A stretch of DNA of 64,000 bases. It comes from Nematostella vectensis. Its lineage: Eukaryota > Cnidaria > Anthozoa > Actiniaria > Edwardsiidae. The DNA is taken from positions 2,355,501 to 2,419,500 of the forward strand of contig NC_064047.1 in assembly GCF_932526225.1 (NCBI RefSeq). The letters are read 5' to 3'. Shown piece by piece: positions 60,578-64,000 of this stretch. The notes under the pieces are model-generated. The model worked only from the letters and a program-made list of their open reading frames with translations. It did no database searches and was not told the origin of the DNA. Made by a program: the position numbers and the translations under genes. How positions within the stretch are numbered: position 1 is the first letter of the stretch; each line of letters starts with the position of its first letter.

Positions 60578-62104
60578 ATGTCATATAAGATGAAGTTTAC
60601 AGAATTTGTGAAAAGGTACCCCTACTACTCACGCTTCAGGTTCTCTGCCGACGAGCACGGCAATGTGCAATTCGTTTTCAATGGGGACGAATACGATCCA
60701 TTCGACAAGAATGGGAATCTAGTCAAAACGTTATATCACTTCCCTGGTAATAGCTGGAAACCCGAGAATATCCAGGATTTTCTAGTCGCCGACGACACAC
60801 AAGCATACAAGGAAACGATCCAGCAACTGTTTGGGTTCCCAAAACAATACAGACTAGACGCGCGTGCAGAGTACAAGATATTGCCGTGGGACGAAAACCC
60901 TACGAGAAATAATTACGTCTCTTTTAATGTTTTTATAACACCAAAGGTGAAGACACACTTTGTTTTTAGGGACATATTCACCGACAGCTTGCTAGTATTC
61001 AGAACAGCAAAGGAGGCTAGTAGGTGGCTCGACGCCCCAAACCTCAGTTATTGGAGTCAAGCCTTAAATTTTGCTATGTTTTGCGCGACTGCTGGATGTG
61101 GTGTGACGCGTGACATGATTGACGACTCTCAAGTGGGGTCATTCTACAGATTTCACATCATTTTCACTATCAGACGAATATTAAACGAGCTACAATGCCC
61201 TCTTCCAAAAGATAGGCTCTTTAGTTGGAATAAAAACTTTTACAGCGAAGCGGCTTACCAAAAACTAAGAACAGAATTCCGAACTGGTGACGATTTCCGG
61301 TTCCTCAGACCGATAAATCACGGGTTAGGGAACGTTTATAATTATGATTATCACGGCTTGTCATCTTCTAACGACAAGTATAAGCCTTATGGCACCATTG
61401 ATCAATTACACGACGAATGGGACGCTGCCAAAAGCGACCACGAACACATGAATCACTTTGAGATCGAGTACCTGAAAGACCTTAGAACTGGGTTTCAGTA
61501 TGAGTGGTTCTTTCCGGAAAAATCAATGGGGTTAACCAAAGCTGGGTTGTCTAGGATAAACCAGAGCATCGAAGCCTTTGTCTACTGTATTCTAGGCGCG
61601 CAAGTTCAGACCCGGTCGTCAATCGTCGGTGATAGCGGTTCAGCTCAGGAAACGAAACAGGTCTTCACGAAACTCTTTGAAAGCGCGGTGGTGGAAAACA
61701 GTATATCGAAAAGTATACAACGGTATCAGTTTGCTCTACAACAGGCGAGACAAAAACTAGACCTGGCTTTCGCCCTCGGCTGTTGGTTAAGTCCATCGTA
61801 TCTTGTGATAAATAACAACACTTCGATCGCTGGCTATAATAACAAGTTACAAAAAGCCACCACAGATATGAAACTGGGGTTGAATCCGATAAATAACGAG
61901 ATAAAAACGATCCCAAAACATAATATGGGTCATTCAAAGATTGTGTTACCTCATACCGAGTCAGTCACGGCTCACAAACCGGAACCGGAGGCGAAAACTA
62001 ACCCAAAGCCGGACGTGATTAAACCCACGAACACACAGCACGAAACTAACCTTGCCACGATCACAGCCTTTACGGCTGGTTTAGCTTGGTATCTATTCCG
62101 GTAA
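60578..62104 (+). CDS. Large Polinton protein of unknown function, 508 aa
   Basis: Two in-frame ATGs (60578 and 60590); the second has the ATAAGATG context and box spacing of its neighbours and would give 504 aa. The N-terminal two thirds are aromatic-rich and globular (KRYPYYSRFRFSADEHGNVQ, HGLGNVYNYDYHGLSSSNDK). A conserved-looking helix block follows (AGLSRINQSIEAFVYCILGA, then SSIVGDSGSAQET). The C-terminus is a proline/lysine linker and one membrane helix (ATITAFTAGLAWYLF), so it is tail-anchored. I do not recognise a catalytic motif. I recall relatives in cnidarian elements only as uncharacterised proteins. Its end faces the convergent zinc-repeat gene 200 bp away. Confidence 0.75.
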   Translation: MSYKMKFTEFVKRYPYYSRFRFSADEHGNVQFVFNGDEYDPFDKNGNLVKTLYHFPGNSWKPENIQDFLVADDTQAYKETIQQLFGFPKQYRLDARAEYKILPWDENPTRNNYVSFNVFITPKVKTHFVFRDIFTDSLLVFRTAKEASRWLDAPNLSYWSQALNFAMFCATAGCGVTRDMIDDSQVGSFYRFHIIFTIRRILNELQCPLPKDRLFSWNKNFYSEAAYQKLRTEFRTGDDFRFLRPINHGLGNVYNYDYHGLSSSNDKYKPYGTIDQLHDEWDAAKSDHEHMNHFEIEYLKDLRTGFQYEWFFPEKSMGLTKAGLSRINQSIEAFVYCILGAQVQTRSSIVGDSGSAQETKQVFTKLFESAVVENSISKSIQRYQFALQQARQKLDLAFALGCWLSPSYLVINNNTSIAGYNNKLQKATTDMKLGLNPINNEIKTIPKHNMGHSKIVLPHTESVTAHKPEPEAKTNPKPDVIKPTNTQHETNLATITAFTAGLAWYLFR

Positions 62105-62303
62105 CATGCGGGGTGCATGTGGACGGATGTGACGTACCGCAAGAAGACAATACCTGTCCACGTGTGCATACCAGACCACCCTGGCGACCGCGAACTCTCA
62201 ATGTAAATACAAAACCTATTTTCAGAATCGCCAGTTGTTAGGGTGATTAGGAATGTATGTGTTTTGTAACGTGAGACGCGTTACAAAACTGAGTGTGTCA
62301 ATG

Positions 62304-62651
62304 TTAATTTCCGTTACACGTTCTGCAATGGTGCTTTTGTCTATCGTGTTCGCATATTTGAGACCCTCCGCATAACTTACAAAAGGGTCTCTGTTTGCCG
62401 TGTTCACACATCCCTTTCCCCTTGCAGTCTTTACAGACATATCTTGCTCGTCTGTGCTCACAAATGCTACCGCCGTTACATTCTCTGCACCGCGTTTTTC
62501 TCCGGTTGTGAGGGCAGATTTGCGATCCGTGACAATCTTTGCAATAATATTTCACTCTGCCATGAAGACACTTATAATCCGTTGTTCGCTTTACGGGGGA
62601 TACTTTCGGGTCTTTCACCGTTTGGTTCTCCATTTCTATCAAACCGGTCAT
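62304..62651 (-). CDS. Zinc-knuckle repeat protein sharing its 5' end with polB, 115 aa
   Basis: Starts at ATG 62651. Residues 1-17 (MTGLIEMENQTVKDPKV) are nearly the start of the polymerase in this element (MAGLIEMKNLKVKDLKA), and the upstream DNA is similar too. The rest is about five repeats of an 18-residue unit, C-x-H-x6-C-x2-C-x5, with glycine after the last cysteine (for example CEHGKQRPFCKLCGGSQICE), which should bind zinc. Similar CxH/CxxC repeats occur in large DNA viruses and some protists. Role unknown; nucleic-acid or protein binding is plausible. Confidence 0.8.
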   Translation of the reverse strand: MTGLIEMENQTVKDPKVSPVKRTTDYKCLHGRVKYYCKDCHGSQICPHNRRKTRCRECNGGSICEHRRARYVCKDCKGKGMCEHGKQRPFCKLCGGSQICEHDRQKHHCRTCNGN

Positions 62652-62664
62652 GTCCTTAAATCAC
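62652..62664 (-). promoter_or_regulatory. GTGATTTAAGGAC box of the zinc-repeat gene
   Basis: On the minus strand it ends directly before ATG 62651, as GTGGTTTAAAGAC does before polB, with a preceding GAAAAGT shared with polB. Confidence 0.55.
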
Positions 62665-62693
62665 TTTTCAATCCAACACGCGACACCCGCCTT

Positions 62694-63533
62694 CTAGCCG
62701 ACCGACGCCGACCTGTCGAAACACTCTCCCAACATTTCCTTCTCTTGCTCATCCATGCACCAATCCCAAAACCTGTCCGGGTGCCAAGCTACTGGCATTA
62801 GTTCGTCCTCCAGCTTTCTACGGAATCTCACCTTGTGTAGCTTCTCCGGGAGCTCCTCATGCACGAGACTCCACCCCCAAGCTGCACGTATCACCGCGAG
62901 AATCTCGTGTAGACCCAAGAATCGCGCGTAGTTCATATGTACAACGAGATCGGTCGCGCCCCACTCCAAGCACATCCTGACGATCTCGAGGTTGCCAGAT
63001 TCGGTGGCCGGTGTTATAGCATAGTCCAGGTCAAACTCACTGAAGTTTTCTCTCAGCAACTTTAGAACCTCAACGTGACCATTGTACGCCGCCTCAGCGG
63101 TGGCCCAACCAACATCGACATCGACACCTAGATCTATCAATAACTCAACAACCCCCACCTGACCTTCCGCCGCCGCAGCACCCATGGCCTCGGTCATGGC
63201 CTCTCCTCCGTCGGCACAATACTCGCCCATCACCTTCAAAACCTCTACGTGCCCGCCTTTCGCGGCCATGGACGCTGGATACACGAAGTCACAGGCGCCC
63301 GACTCACAACACATCTTAACGATCTCGGTGTGGCCGTTCATTGCGGCCCTGACCATCGGCTTTTCGAAATCCGTCGCACCCCAACTCTTACACAACCTCA
63401 CGGTCTCGACGCACCCCTCCCACGCCGCGCGCTCCATAACGGCGTCAAAGTCTGCGGCTCCCCACCTCGCTAAGGTGGCGGCTTGATCCTCCACGGTGAG
63501 ATTTGTAAGACTTCCAGCACTTTGCATATCCAT
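62694..63533 (-). CDS. Ankyrin-repeat protein with viral-type C-terminus, 279 aa
   Basis: ATG 63533, with GTGGTTTAAAGAC upstream. About seven ankyrin-like repeats of roughly 30-33 residues occupy residues 20-220 (AAMNGHTEIVKMCCESGACD, AAKGGHVEVLKVMGEYCADG, AAYNGHVEVLKLLRENFSEF). The C-terminus (PVAWHPDRFWDWCMDEQEKE) resembles the short conserved tail I associate with ankyrin proteins of Nucleocytoviricota-like viruses; that link is from memory. Ankyrin proteins in such viruses usually bind host proteins, but the target cannot be inferred. It has higher GC content than its surroundings. Confidence 0.82.
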   Translation of the reverse strand: MDMQSAGSLTNLTVEDQAATLARWGAADFDAVMERAAWEGCVETVRLCKSWGATDFEKPMVRAAMNGHTEIVKMCCESGACDFVYPASMAAKGGHVEVLKVMGEYCADGGEAMTEAMGAAAAEGQVGVVELLIDLGVDVDVGWATAEAAYNGHVEVLKLLRENFSEFDLDYAITPATESGNLEIVRMCLEWGATDLVVHMNYARFLGLHEILAVIRAAWGWSLVHEELPEKLHKVRFRRKLEDELMPVAWHPDRFWDWCMDEQEKEMLGECFDRSASVG

Positions 63534-63550
63534 TTTGTTATTACATCCAC

Positions 63551-63563
63551 GTCTTTAAACCAC
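63551..63563 (-). promoter_or_regulatory. GTGGTTTAAAGAC box of the ankyrin gene
   Basis: Identical 13-mer to the one before polB, 17-30 bp before ATG 63533 on the minus strand. Confidence 0.65.
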
Positions 63564-63654
63564 TTTTTTCGAATTTTTTTAGACGTGTTAATTCACATCT
63601 ACTCCGAACTGACAGTTTTCTGGAAATCCTGATTTCTCTGGAAATCAGGAAACA

Positions 63655-64000
63655 TCATACCACACCAGGCGTACCCAGGACTGTGGCCACTTCTCTCGCT
63701 TTCCTACTGATGGTTAACTCGGAGACGCCCGTTCTTTCGGAGAATTTTTTAAGTGTAATATCGACCCCCTTTAGCCGTACCCAGTAATAGGTTAAAGCGA
63801 CCGCAAAGGATTGTGGGCGAGCGCGATTCAACTCAGACGAGCGGTTCTTAGATCTGTAGTAGAGCTGGACCACCTCTCCCTTCTGTGCGGGGGACGCCGA
63901 GAATCTATCCATCACATCGCGAATGTGGTCCACGACGGTGGGAGACGTTCCGTGTAGTAAGTAATCTTTAGGCGCGTTAATACTAAAGATTTTTAGACCC
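63655..64000 (-). CDS. TFIIB-like transcription factor, C-terminal part, runs off the window
   Basis: The frame ends at 63655 and stays open to the right edge, so the N-terminus lies outside. Non-ATG and ATG starts inside the window (63933, 63912) would give only one domain. The visible part matches a cyclin-fold repeat of TFIIB: a first helix region (VDHIRDVMDRF), then ARPQSFAVALTYYWVRLKGV, where cellular TFIIB has a GRPxSxAAAxIYxAxR-type helix, followed by the helix-turn-helix TLKKFSERTGVSELTISRKA. TFIIB bridges TATA-binding protein and RNA polymerase II; large DNA viruses encode homologues for their own promoters. A zinc ribbon and first cyclin repeat would be expected just beyond the edge. 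Confidence 0.72.
   Translation of the reverse strand, partial: GLKIFSINAPKDYLLHGTSPTVVDHIRDVMDRFSASPAQKGEVVQLYYRSKNRSSELNRARPQSFAVALTYYWVRLKGVDITLKKFSERTGVSELTISRKAREVATVLGTPGVV
63962..63995. promoter_or_regulatory. Paired TAAAGAT boxes at the right edge
   Basis: TAATCTTTA (minus-strand TAAAGATTA) and CTAAAGATTTTTA (plus strand) face opposite ways 12 bp apart. They lie inside the open TFIIB-like frame, so either that gene starts here with a short product or the boxes serve other genes beyond the edge. Undecided. Confidence 0.3.

Overview
The window looks like nuclear DNA of a metazoan, most likely an anthozoan cnidarian (coral or sea anemone). Genes are split by GT-AG introns, intergenic DNA is AT-rich and full of minisatellites, poly-G tracts and DNA-transposon debris, and the host proteins have cnidarian-like architectures. 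The species cannot be named from sequence alone.

Host part (1-48.9 kb). Reading splice sites by eye gives four well supported genes. (1) A single-exon DUF3598-like protein lies on the minus strand (4556-5407). (2) A six-exon HIF prolyl hydroxylase with an N-terminal MYND finger (EGLN family) lies on the minus strand (11417-17489), with all catalytic residues present. (3) A ten-exon secreted L-amino-acid-oxidase-like flavoenzyme carrying an extra N-terminal chitin-binding (CBM14) domain lies on the plus strand (27239-36906). (4) A six-exon secreted fibrinogen-like protein, resembling an uncharacterised coral skeletal-matrix family, lies on the minus strand (37367-43326) and converges on the oxidase. 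A weak two-exon candidate is at 18259-19559. The remainder is repeats: a pogo-like foldback element split by a 412-bp hAT-like insertion (7076-8225), a 2.67-kb TIR element that landed inside a GATGGT microsatellite in an oxidase intron (30425-33091), and large minisatellites at 24.6-25.5, 34.4-35.6 and 39.5-39.9 kb.

Provirus part (about 48.9-64 kb, running off the right edge). This is a Polinton/Maverick (adintovirus-like) endogenous virus. Gene order is protein-primed family B DNA polymerase (+), retroviral-type integrase (-), double-jelly-roll major capsid protein (+, broken by a frameshift), packaging ATPase (+), a run of small virion or membrane proteins (+), a penton-like protein (+), a 508-aa protein of unknown role (+), then on the minus strand a zinc-knuckle repeat protein, an ankyrin protein and a partial TFIIB-like transcription factor. 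A candidate left end (AGTAGTAGGG) is at 48881, followed by about 370 bp of tandem repeats. The matching right terminal repeat lies outside the window.

What makes the provirus stand out is that almost every gene is preceded, usually 27-39 bp before its ATG, by a TTTAAAGA(TTAT)-type box; the element encodes a TFIIB-like factor; and six copies of a GC-rich palindrome (core CGAGGGGCTAGCCTCTCG) sit both between genes and in-frame inside genes. Together these suggest a virus with its own uniform promoter grammar and its own tiny palindromic repeat. The polymerase, integrase, ATPase and penton frames are uninterrupted, so the insertion is recent or maintained.
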